Shown here piece by piece: positions 22,836 to 32,430 of a stretch of 33,089 bases of DNA. A program made the translations under genes and the position numbers. Position 1 is the first letter of the stretch, and each line of letters opens with the position of its first letter. The notes below the pieces were generated by a model. It saw only the letters and a program-made list of their open reading frames with translations, was not told where the DNA came from and searched no databases. Where the stretch lies: contig NW_003133350.1 in NCBI RefSeq assembly GCF_000003605.2, positions 349,671 through 382,759 of the forward strand. The letters are read 5' to 3'. This DNA is from Saccoglossus kowalevskii. Lineage: Eukaryota; Hemichordata; Enteropneusta; Harrimaniidae.

Positions 22836-24385
22836 ATTTAACACATTTCACACTAAAATACTTATATATAATCCCAAGTTATTTTCTTGTTGACGTCATA
22901 GAGTCACAGTTTTGTATAAATCCGAGCCGTAGCTGATGTTCGATATTGGCGGTAATCCCATGTGTCTCCCCAATTGCTTAATTCGTCCTCAGCAACTTCA
23001 TAGAATTTGAAAAATACATGCATTTATTCACGGAATTAGTCTAAGTCATTGCACATACCTAGTATACTAATTGTGTACACAAGCCGTAGTTATTTCTTGT
23101 TCTAGTTTCGAAATCTCTGAGCAAACTTTAGTAGCACTCGCAATTTAAAAGTTCGGCAGTTCGTGACGTCGCACTATGATATATACTTTGGACCTGACCT
23201 GAATCAAACCAGACTAGGAGATACTATCGTTATACATGACATTGTGTAAATACTGTGTAGTAATATGTGTTGTGCATCCCTCACTAACGTCTATCGTATT
23301 TTGTCGAAGATATTACCAATATATGAGTCTATACACCAAAAGCGAGTAAAAATACAAAAGAATCAGTGATCGAGGTGAACTACAATAACAAATTGTAGGA
23401 TAATATATATATATACACATTACGTGATGCGTTTTTTGTGCCAGATAATCTGAAATGACATTTAAGATTTATCTCATTTACAACAGTTATCAGTTACAAC
23501 AGTTTGTTAGCTCAAACACCAGCAAGCATTATAAAAGCGTGTACTCCGATTATTCAATTCATCAATTCATGTAACATTCATAGTCATCAAATTGTCGACA
23601 GTTATTTGTTTTCTTGAGCGAGATCCAGTGACGTGCTAGCGATTCTGTGTAAATTACAAAAATATATTATTATTATTATAGGATTTTGTATATTTATATA
23701 TATATAATACGCTTATTTTGCTTCTTAAGAAATCAAGAAGAATTCAATCTCATGGTGGCAAATCGTCTATTATATGAGATGTATGCACTAAATTTGCCTT
23801 TAGATAATGTGATATGTCAGCTACAAAACGATTAACACGCATTTCCTGATAATGCCCGAGATGCACGTGTGCGGCAAAACGTTTTTCCATGAGCTTATAA
23901 TAAAGTCTAAATGTCATGCTGCTATAACTGTCATGTTACCTATAACTGGCGCCGCCATAATGTACTGACAGCGTTATACTTCTAAGAATATGAACCTTAT
24001 TTTAACTATAAATACATTTCTAGTGCCATCCAATTTCTGATTTTCTCAACAAATATTGTTATCGTTAACTTACTTTGAAATTTCATGCATGAGCAAACCC
24101 GTCGGGATCAATGATTACTTACGAATTGTATTCTTCTATCTTTTGAATATGCCTGCTGATCATTGTAATGATGTGCTCCTTGGAAAAGGGAGTTACTCTT
24201 TTCGATGCATTGAATCAATGGTAAATCAGCGCACGTATACCTATAAGCAATTTATAACGCGGACTTGTAATAAGCACATTCATATGTGTTAAATGTAGTT
24301 GCCACGAAAGCTGTTCATTGAGCTATGTCACTAATAAAAACCACGCTCATCTTCAAACATGTAGAATGCACACTTCTAGATTTCA

Positions 24386-24470
24386 ATAGCCCTGGCGTTA
24401 TTATAAACAATGGTCACTTATACATATATAATTCTGTAGCACTGGCGTTATCATAAGCGATATCCACTTT
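24386..24470 (+). repeat. Two-unit ~50-bp tandem repeat
   Basis: Two adjacent units each carry GGCGTTAT(T/C)ATAA followed by a (G/C)TCACTT or TCCACTT end. The pair is also present at about 30065-30152 in duplication copy 2, so it arose before the large duplication. Confidence 0.55.
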
Positions 24471-25369
24471 ATCAGGCGTAGACAGCCGTGTTTGTAGTAA
24501 TGGTAGTATCTACTTTGATACGTGCATGATGCTTTAGGCATAGCGGAAGTAAGGGCAATATTGATCAGCACATGTGGTTTTTCTGAGGATAATGCGGTGT
24601 ATAGTGTATATACTTTTTCCTGTCAGTTATCTAACATTGTTTGATTGTAGATGATTAATAAAACTGATGATGAAATATTACAAGATCTGAATTAATATGA
24701 GATTGTTACGAGGATACGCGTACAATGTAAATCTTGGAAGCACTTTCGTGGTTTTCATTAAAACACACCGTTGTCATTGAAAGCACATTGTTGTAATTAA
24801 AAACATGTGTATTATGTAATAAAACACCTTATTTTCTATCAAAACAGTAGTAGTATTTTTAGAAAAGTGTTTTGGGAGTTATTGAAACACTTTTTGATGA
24901 AAATTAAGCACATGGCAAACACACAAAAATACACTCATTCAAAATAAAACACGGGGACATAACTATGTCATTGAAGTGATTATTGATAGAACATTTGTGC
25001 ACTAGTGCATCCACCTTCATGAAAGCAGTATTAACAAAACTGAGTGGAAAGTCTGGAGACTTGTAAGTAAACATTATGGTATATATCCCAACTAGACAAT
25101 CACCGAAGGTGACGTAATTCAACGCATAATGATATGAGTCATGACATCACCTTAAGAAAACAATTTTCTGTCAAGCGCCAGGTTGCGGGAGAATTAATTG
25201 TATGTACGCTTGTATGGTCTTACTAACCTAAGTACAACTAGAAATCGAGACACGTGGCGAATTAAGTACCTCGTGACCTAACGGATTTTGATACTCTGCA
25301 TTTTGTAAATAGTAGTTGTAGTTTAAATCTCATCTGAATTTCTCATGTGATTTAAACATTTTTGTTCAA

Positions 25370-25740
25370 AACTGTTTGAAACACTTAAGAAAGGATGTTT
25401 CAACCCAGAACACCAGACTATAAATGTGCTTAAAATGTTAATGCATTAGGCACATTTGTGGTCACTAGAGTAACTAAAACACTTTTCTCCAAATTGTTTT
25501 AACTTGAAACACTTCCTAAAACACATGCAATGTTTCAAAGTAAAACACGCGACTACGCATCTTTTATAAGTGTTTATATATATGACATGTACACAGTAAA
25601 GTGTATAGGAGTAACTAAAACACTATTCTCCCTAATTGTTTTGTCTTGAACCACCTGTAAAACACATGTAATGTTTCAAGCTAAAACACCCGATTATAAA
25701 AATGCTCATATACATGTGTATGCAATCTACGGTATGCATC
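25370..25740 (+). repeat. Three-unit tandem repeat rich in AAAACAC
   Basis: Units begin about 25376, 25504 and 25646 when aligned on TTGAAACAC, giving periods of 128 and 142 bp. Units 2 and 3 share GAGTAACTAAAACACT, CTTGAA.CAC, TAAAACACATG.AATGTTTCAA and TAAAACAC.CGA. Unit 1 keeps the TTGAAACACTT and ATGTTTCAACC..GAACACC parts. Looser AAAACAC motifs continue upstream at about 24760-24850. Confidence 0.65.
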
Positions 25741-26470
25741 TAGAATAGACACAATACTTATTATCGACTGTATGCAGGATATTTATTGGAAAAAAATGTT
25801 CACGTCACAATTATCAGCAGACATACTGTGCTTGTAGCGATAAATTTATTGATTTTACTATTTCCAATAATAAACAGCTATATATAGTCATATATTTTGC
25901 GAGTGTGGATACTATGTACCTGTCACAAGTTGAATAACCAATGCAATTAAACCTGCACGGTGTTTTTATCAATGCTCGAGTTAGTAAGCTCGATGACGCA
26001 GCGCTAGACAGGTGTTAATTCCATGTGATCGAATCATTAGATTCATTTTCTTTATTCTATTATTATTCTATTGGCGGAGCCTCAGTGTTGAATTTCAATA
26101 TGGCGATTACCACACACCTCTGCAAATTTGCGCATGAGTTCCACTATGTCTCTAATAATACATAATCATTTAACTATTATTGGAAAACTCATTATTACAA
26201 TAAATACAATATTAAAACAAATATTGAATAATAATTTAGTTTGCCAATTCTTTGTAAACATTTTGAGATACCTTTCGTAAACGACAGTGTTCACGATGAA
26301 CACTATCGTTGCGTGTGCAAGTAACTGGTATATTGTGTCGTGCACACGCATATTCAACGGTCGAATTATATTAAGCAATACCAATTTGGACCAAATGACG
26401 CCTTTTAATTTTTTTGAGGAAAGAAAGGACGGGAAGTTATCCTAAATAAACCTGAAGGTATGATGATATT
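25741..26470. other. Intronic stretch, nothing recognised
   Basis: AT-rich sequence with no repeat, exon or RNA that I could support. The minus-strand frame at 26166-26384 is hydrophobic by composition only. Confidence 0.5.
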
Positions 26471-27960
26471 GTTACACGTTACGAAACGTGTGAAAGTGTT
26501 ATTAATAAAGCCAGCGTTTGCATTGGCCTCTATTCATTTCATTATATGCGTGTTGTTATGATAACTGATTTAACTCAAACGTTTACAGGACCAGATAATT
26601 TCATACTGCATAACTTCCTTGCCGACATCCCCCAGAGACATGATATGAGTACCCAAATACAATCATAGAAATCGATAACTATGGTTTAATTTCCCCTGCG
26701 AACTTTATTTATGGGACGTTACTTATTTCCGGAGTTTTCCGAAGACGTTCGGATCTCACTCGGTTCTGACGGTGGCGCCATAGTTGTCTGGTGAGTTGCG
26801 TTGTCAAATTCAATGGAATTTTCGGGTTATTCGTGGTATCACGGACTTATTAAATGGTAGCAGAGCATAAACATGGCAAATAATTACAATAATCCACCCG
26901 TGTTTGCTTCCGATGCGGTTTACGAAACATGAAAAATGAAGTTAAAATATGGAGACTGATGACCGAGATCGAGAAAAAGAAACAGGCGTTAGCGGTAACT
27001 CTGTAACTCCCCGGGCAAGCCAAAGCGAAGACGCTAGATATACAATTAAGGAAGTGAGCTTAATAAGGAATATGGTTTAGATATTTAGCTTACACGTGAC
27101 TGGGAAAAGTGATTTTAGCGGGAATGGCGCCTCTGGCATCACGATAAAAGAGGAATTGGCATATGTCAGAGAAAGATTTAATAATCCTAAGTTCTCCCGT
27201 TTCAAAAAAGTGTTACCATCGATCAAGCAACCCAAAAACGTACACAAATTTGGATAACTCAGAAACCCCTAGAGGTACAAATCCTTTGGATAGATATGGG
27301 AGGAGAACCAGATGCATGGTCTGCCAGTCAGTATTCCACTGGGCTAATTGTTCAGACAAAAATGAACAAAATGTTCAAGAGAATGATCCGATTAATGAGA
27401 TATGTAATAAAACTCTACTTACTACTTACTAAAGGACAGCCTGATAATGAGATTTTAATGACTGAGTCATTTGGGTGTGCTATAATTGATACTGCATGTA
27501 TACGCACTGTGTGTGGAAGGAAATGGCTGGCAAATTATGTGGATGATCTTGACACCATACAGAAAAAGGCTTTTACCAGTAATAACGCCATCAAATATTG
27601 TGGTGGTAAAAAGATAACTTCAAAGGATAATGTCATACCACCGGCAAAGATAGGAAACAATGTTTGCAAGATTGATACAGAAGTGGTAGATGTAGATATA
27701 CCTCTGTTGCTGAGTAAAACATCAGAGCTGAGACAAAATTAGACATTTGCAACGACAAAGCAGAAATGCCTTGATGGTACAGAACCTGAGGTGACTGAAA
27801 GTGAAATGATACTGATTGATGAGAATATAAACAGAGTGGATCAAAAGAAAATCCTGATTAAATTGCACCTCAAATTTCTAGTAAAATCACTTTTAAAAGT
27901 GTTGTGACAATAAGCACTTTTATATACATGTTACTGATGGAAACCCTTTTCAAAATGCTA
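26471..27960 (+). mobile_element. LTR-retrotransposon fossil, Ty1/copia-like, broken
   Basis: A degraded, incomplete element in sense orientation to the receptor gene. A possible 5' LTR remnant (starting TGTTACACG, about 26471-26854) is followed by a primer-site-like TGGTAGCAGAGC at about 26855, resembling the initiator-Met tRNA site common in Ty1/copia elements. A gag-like region follows from 26873 to about 27430, with a zinc-knuckle-like Cys/His cluster at about 27313-27352. A retropepsin-like region lies at about 27470-27742 (DTAC near 27488, DIPLLLSK near 27700). Weak similarity to the start of the integrase region lies near 27850. Reverse transcriptase, the rest of integrase and a 3' LTR are not seen. 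It carries several breaks and looks moderately old. Confidence 0.6.
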
Positions 27961-28099
27961 GAAATGTTGCAATAAAAACACTGAATACACTTTATACACA
28001 CGCAATTATGCTTGCTGGTGAACAAAGAATTCGTCTATACGCAGATTTTTAAAATAATATTAAATTCTTATTGTAGCAAAAATGACGCGATTGATACAT

Positions 28100-31000
28100 G
28101 TGACACGAATACAATGTCAGTGTTGTTAGCTGGCACATCATATAAACAGGAAACGATAGTTTGAAATGTTGCCAAGTGTGATATGACTAGTCATCATCAT
28201 CATAACACTCTGGGTTTTCTCGTATATAGATTGGTTTTACATTCAGCTGTGATCACAGCATGATTTAGCTACATTCTATCAAGCTGTCCCACTTACTTTT
28301 TCGGAATCCAGGAACGTTACATTTTTTAAAATTTAAATTCAAGTGTTGGCACACTCCCATCATGAATATCACAGCACTATAGCATTGCTTAAACCAATAT
28401 TATGTCTTTACTTTCATTATACTGTATGCGAAAAATTACCATAATATTGCCATAATCTCTCATTAATTTATTACTACAAGCAGGACAAATGTATATACAC
28501 GAGAATATATCAAACTATGCTATCAGACAGTAACGTATTGACCGACGCGTGTAGTGTAGTAATACTAACGATGTTCTCATGAGAATCATCAAGAACCTTT
28601 GAAGATTAGAGCAAAATAACTCCAATCCTAGCTGCTAGCGGTGAACTGCGGGAAGAAATCATTGGTTTATATATTGTTAATAGTTGTTAGTTTATTTCGA
28701 TATAGATAACGACTTGATGGCGATGTTAATTATTTATAGAAATGGCTACTAGAGGTTTAAGATAATTATATTGGCAGAAATTCGTTCGACTGAGTCAATT
28801 ATAATGACACTAGTCCTTATCAGGAGTATTACAGCGTATAGTCAGAATAAGCTGTATCTCAGGCCATCTAATACTAGTTTACAAGGTCAAGACAACGATT
28901 ATTGTGTTTTAAAAGCCAGCTACCCCCTCTCTGGCAACATCTAGGAACGTGACACGATGTAATTTCGCATTCAGCTATCCACTTTCATAAACAGCATGGT
29001 ACGTAATGACGATGTGTTTTCACATTCACAACAGTGTGTTTTCACCAATGACCCTTACCAACCCGTGGTGGATGATGAACGAGACAAGATTCGTTCTCAC
29101 ATATATGTCATGTTATGTCTAAATTACAAGTATCTGTTTTCACAACAAGGGTTTTAATACACTCCACCAATTCAATGCCGCGCAAACTGTTTTTAAGATG
29201 ACGTTAGTTATGACAGCCACAGTTTTTTTGTATAAATCCGAGCAGTAGTTGATATTTTATATTCGTGGTAATCACGTATGCCTGCCTAATTCCTTATCTC
29301 AAAATCAAACTACAAACGTATATTGTGGGATTGTTTTACCGTTTAAAGGTTATGACAGTTATTTGTATTTGAGAGTTAATGACGTGCCAGCGATTTTATG
29401 CAAACTACAAAATTATATTATAGGATTATGTATATTATATAATAGATGGTAGAACATCGTATATACTACTATACGTAAACGCACAATTTTCCCTCAGATA
29501 ATGTGACATATCAGCTACAAAACCATTGAATAACGATTAACAAGCATTCTCTGCTAATGCCCGAGAATCACGTGTGCGTCGAAACGTATTTTGTGCTTAT
29601 AAATGGAAACTAAATGTCCGAATGTTTCATATAACATATAACTGACTGCGTCATACTGTTCAGTGTGAAGAATATAAATCTTATTTTGCCTATAAACACA
29701 TTTTCCAATTTCCAATTTTCTATTTATAATATTGTTATCGTTTACTTGCCTTGATGTTTCATGCATGTGCAAACCCGCCAGGATGAATGATTATTAACGA
29801 ATTGTATTCTTCTATCTTTGAATATGCCTGCTGATCACAAAAAGAGTTACTCGCTTTGATGCATCGAATCAATGGTAAATCAGCGCACCTACACTTAAGA
29901 GCATTTTAGAAAGTAGGCATGTAATAACCACGATTACATGTGTTAAATTTAGTTGCCACGACAGCTGTTCATTGAGCCATGTCAATATTAATTCCACGCA
30001 CACCTTCAAACGCGAATACAGTTGTCCATTCGTCAGACAATGTTCATTTCAAACTTTTAGAATTCAATACCCCTGGTGTTATTATTAACAATGGTCACTT
30101 TAATACATATATAATTCTGTAGCCATCGCGTTATCATAAGCAATATTCACTTTATTAGGCGTAGACAGCCGATGCATGATATCTTAGGCATAGTGGTAGT
30201 AAAGGCAATATCTGTACATGTGATTCTTTTTGTGGTAATGCGATGTATAGTGTATACATTTTTTGCTGATAATGAAACATTACAAGACTGAATTAAGATG
30301 CAGGTTCGTGGGCACTTGGGAGTGAATTTTTTTTTTTGCTTTTTATTATCCAAACAGTCTTGGCTATAAAATTTTGTAGAATTGTGAATAGTGGAACATA
30401 CTCAAAAGACGATTTTAAAATATAGATAACAGGTGCAAACATTCACTCTTTTGAATGCTTAGCAAGATTTAGCAAGGCTGTACATAAATAATAAAAAAAA
30501 CATGGTAAACAAAAAATGACGGGATCTCCATATTATGCACTATATTTAACTTTTAACAAAACGATAATACATTTAAATTTGAAATTGTTACAGCCATTTT
30601 AATTATGAGCATTAGCAAACTTCTTACTGAGTGAATTGTTATGCAAATTAGCAATTATCTCAGCTTCTGTTTAGTGCACATCCCAGAACTTTAAAAAAAT
30701 AGCTCCTAGATGCTTTGACCTTTTGTTTTAAAATTTTCACAAATAATTAACAATGTGTTTATCTTCAAAACGCCGTCAGGGCATTGTTTTTGGTTGAACA
30801 GTGTTACAACAATCGTACAGACAACTAGCCTGGGTGTTAATTTATGCATAAACTGGAAGTATTGAAATTTGAGCTGCTGCCCTACAAAATTGACAACTGG
30901 TAGACAGTTTTCAAGACGGCACTTTCTTCATAGTAAACAGATGTACCCGTAAACCAATTTTGACAGGAAACAGAAGCATGGTTTAGAAGCTTTTTTTTAA

Positions 31001-31220
31001 AATCACTTTTGACCAAAAAAGCACATTTTTGTGCACATTTCAACTACAGTGTCAATAACAAAAAAATACTAACACAATTTTAAAATTCATACAATAAGCT
31101 TTCCGAAAATATATAGTTTTGTGGACAAGGGAGGTCATCTTGGTTTCCTAATTAACTAATTAAAATACCTGTCAGGTAAACTGCATCTCTACCTTAAATA
31201 TTGTTACGAGGATACGGATA
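28100..31220 (+). repeat. Intronic diverged duplication, copy 2 (interrupted)
   Basis: Collinear with 21800-24724 but shorter by internal deletions. The match runs to GAATTAAGATG at 30300 and resumes with TTGTTACGAGGATACGG at 31200 after the inserted element at 30297-31193. No receptor exon is duplicated; the sequence to its left is unique or belongs to the LTR fossil. Confidence 0.75.
30297..31193. mobile_element. ~0.9-kb insertion at a TTAA site
   Basis: Comparison with duplication copy 1, which keeps GAATTAATATGAG joined to ATTGTTACGAGG, shows this segment is an insertion. TTAA occurs at both borders (30293-30296 and 31194-31197). Near the ends, GATGCAGGTT at the left is mirrored by AACTGCATC at the right, offset by a few bases. 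The interior is AT-rich without a coding frame. It is inferred to be a non-autonomous DNA transposon with TTAA target preference; the family is not recognised. Confidence 0.6.
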
Positions 31221-31525
31221 TATGTTCGATGGGTCTGTGCATTAATTTTGTCAATTCTTTGCGTTTTCCTCATGATCCACCTTGACTTTCTAGTTGCCAC
31301 AACAATCGTGTATAAGCGACCGTTTAATGTCGACGCTACTTTGTATGAACTAAATATAACGAACATTTTCCATCAAAGAATAACGTTTATGTCATGTTCG
31401 AACATAATTATTTGAAAACATATGTACATTTGTGCAGACGGATGAATTGCATTATGTCAGATGAATGATAATTGGTTTACATGATCTAAATGAAATGATA
31501 AACTCTGTCGTGTTGTATACTTCAG

Positions 31526-31663
31526 TGCATTGAAGGAGCTGCCGTCGACGCCATGTATAAACTCTTGTACAGCCAACCAACAAAGATAGTTATCATTGGT
31601 CCAGCGTGCTCACCGGCAGCCCAAGCAACAGCAAAGGCGGCACGGTATTGGAACATAGCTCAG
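31526..31663 (+). CDS. GABA-B receptor-like protein, second coding exon
   Basis: Encodes 46 residues (81-126 of the predicted protein), continuing lobe 1 of the Venus-flytrap domain. It opens with Cys and includes MYKLLYS, KIVIIGPACSP and AAQATAKAARYWNIA. This aligns without gaps to the human GABBR1 stretch running from CDPGQ to MWNLIV. The first Cys and the Cys of PAC match the conserved lobe-1 disulfide pair (Cys103 and Cys129 of human GABBR1b). The Ser after the second Cys matches Ser130, a ligand contact. The acceptor is TATACTTCAG and the donor is CAG with GTAACG; both junctions are phase 0. An ATG at 31553 is internal to the exon and is not a start. Confidence 0.93.
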
Positions 31664-31805
31664 GTAACGTATACATACATAATCTACTGGGTTATTACGA
31701 CTGATATTATATTAAAATTGAAGCCTGGGAATTAAAAACAGTTCTATCCGTATGCTGCAGATATATTTATTTAAATGCAATCCTTTATGAGCTGAGATCA
31801 TTTAA

Positions 31806-31922
31806 AGCGCGGTGGTCGTCGCGCAGCGCGTGTTCGAATTTAATGTAAATAAACAATGTATTTTACACGCGTTTTACGTCGCTGTGAGTCCCATATCGAA
31901 CAGGCGCGACGACTGCCGCCCT
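31806..31922. mobile_element. Palindromic TTAA-flanked MITE, copy 2, in intron 2
   Basis: Shares with the copy at 306-431 the left 24 bases, the TTCGAATTT.ATGTAAATAAACAAT block, TTTTACACGCGTT, TATCGAACAGG and the right end GACTGCCGCCCT. It is flanked by TTAA (31802-31805) on the left and TTGA (31923-31926) on the right. It is 9 bp shorter than copy 1 through small gaps. Same orientation as copy 1, though the element is nearly symmetrical. Confidence 0.8.
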
Positions 31923-32027
31923 TTGAGCTGCATGCGGGTTGAATGTATTTTTTTGCAATTTCATAATATTCTTAATATATATTAATCACATATCTAATCA
32001 TATTTAATTATAAATTATTATGAATGC

Positions 32028-32192
32028 AAAGATACATATCTATACTACAATATAAAACATGAGTTTAAACTTGCGATCCCGCCAATCGCATCTCAAGTAC
32101 AAAAAGACGCAGCTACATCACTCTCACTGCATTCAAAACACGCAGATGCAAATAGCGTAGTGAAAACCGATTACAGTGACTAAATGGATATC
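32028..32192 (+). mobile_element. SINE-like dispersed repeat, copy C, in intron 2
   Basis: Begins AAAGATACATATC and follows the order of copies A and B: TACAATATAAAACATGAG, a TTTAAACTTGCGATCCCG core, ATCGCATCTC, a run to CACTGCATTC, and a TTACAGTGACTAAAT end matching copy A. Together with the MITE it makes up nearly half of the 602-bp intron 2 (31664-32265). Confidence 0.45.
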
Positions 32193-32265
32193 GGACACCA
32201 CCACATGCAACGTACGAGATGTAGAAATTATGAATATATATTGAATCTTTGTATTTCATCATCAG

Positions 32266-32430
32266 ATGTCATATGCAGCTGTGGAGCCATCTCTATCAGA
32301 TATAGACACGTATCCATATTTTGTCAGACTTAAACCATCATCTAGATCACGTGGTTTCGTGCAAATACGATTCTTGCAGCATTTCGGATGGAACAAAGTA
32401 GGAACTCTCACAGAAAACGTATATGCTACG
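32266..32430 (+). CDS. GABA-B receptor-like protein, third coding exon
   Basis: Encodes 55 residues continuing the flytrap domain: MSYAAVEPSLSD, TYPYFVRLKPS, then FLQHFGWNKVGTLTENVYAT. It follows TTTCATCATCAG and joins exon 2 in phase 0. The stretches resemble human GABBR2 (LSFAATTPVLAD, YPYFFRTVPS, WKRVGTLT) more than GABBR1. Positions equal to the GABBR1 ligand contacts Gly151, Ser153 and His170 are Ala, Val and Lys here. The donor is placed at ACG with GTATGA (GT at 32431) because ENVYAT still aligns with the family. An alternative phase-0 donor lies 12 bases upstream (AAC with GTATAT, GT at 32419). Read-through gives one Val and then a stop. The exon's last 15 bases belong to the first unit of the minisatellite. 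Confidence 0.88.

Larger units (their letters stand above)
21800..24724 (+). repeat. Intronic diverged duplication, copy 1
   Basis: Collinear with 28100-31220. Shared anchors include TCAGTGTTGTT.GCTGGCACA near 21813/28118, CAGCTACCCCCTCTCTGGC near 22579/28917, GCATTCAGCTATCC near 22631, AATGCCCGAGATGCACGTG near 23851, a paired GGCGTTAT motif near 24396, and TTGTTACGAGGATACG near 24705. This copy is longer, with several hundred bases absent from copy 2. By eye the aligned parts are about 75-85% identical, so the duplication is old. It starts downstream of exon 1 and does not copy it. Confidence 0.75.
21439..31525 (+). other. Receptor intron 1, 10.1 kb, rich in old duplications
   Basis: Bounded by GTAAAC at the left and TATACTTCAG at the right, joining phase-0 exons. 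The first ~360 bp hold nothing recognised. The rest contains a diverged ~2.9-kb duplication, tandem repeats of 50 to 142 bp, one LTR-retrotransposon fossil and a TTAA-flanked insertion. No additional coding exon was found between GDSK and the Cys that follows it, and none is expected from family alignment. Confidence 0.8.

Noticed and set aside
31553-31735. Independent small gene starting at the ATG at 31553
   Set aside because: The ATG is internal to receptor exon 2. Family alignment continues upstream to the conserved Cys at 31526, and the frame runs past the donor at 31664 into the intron.
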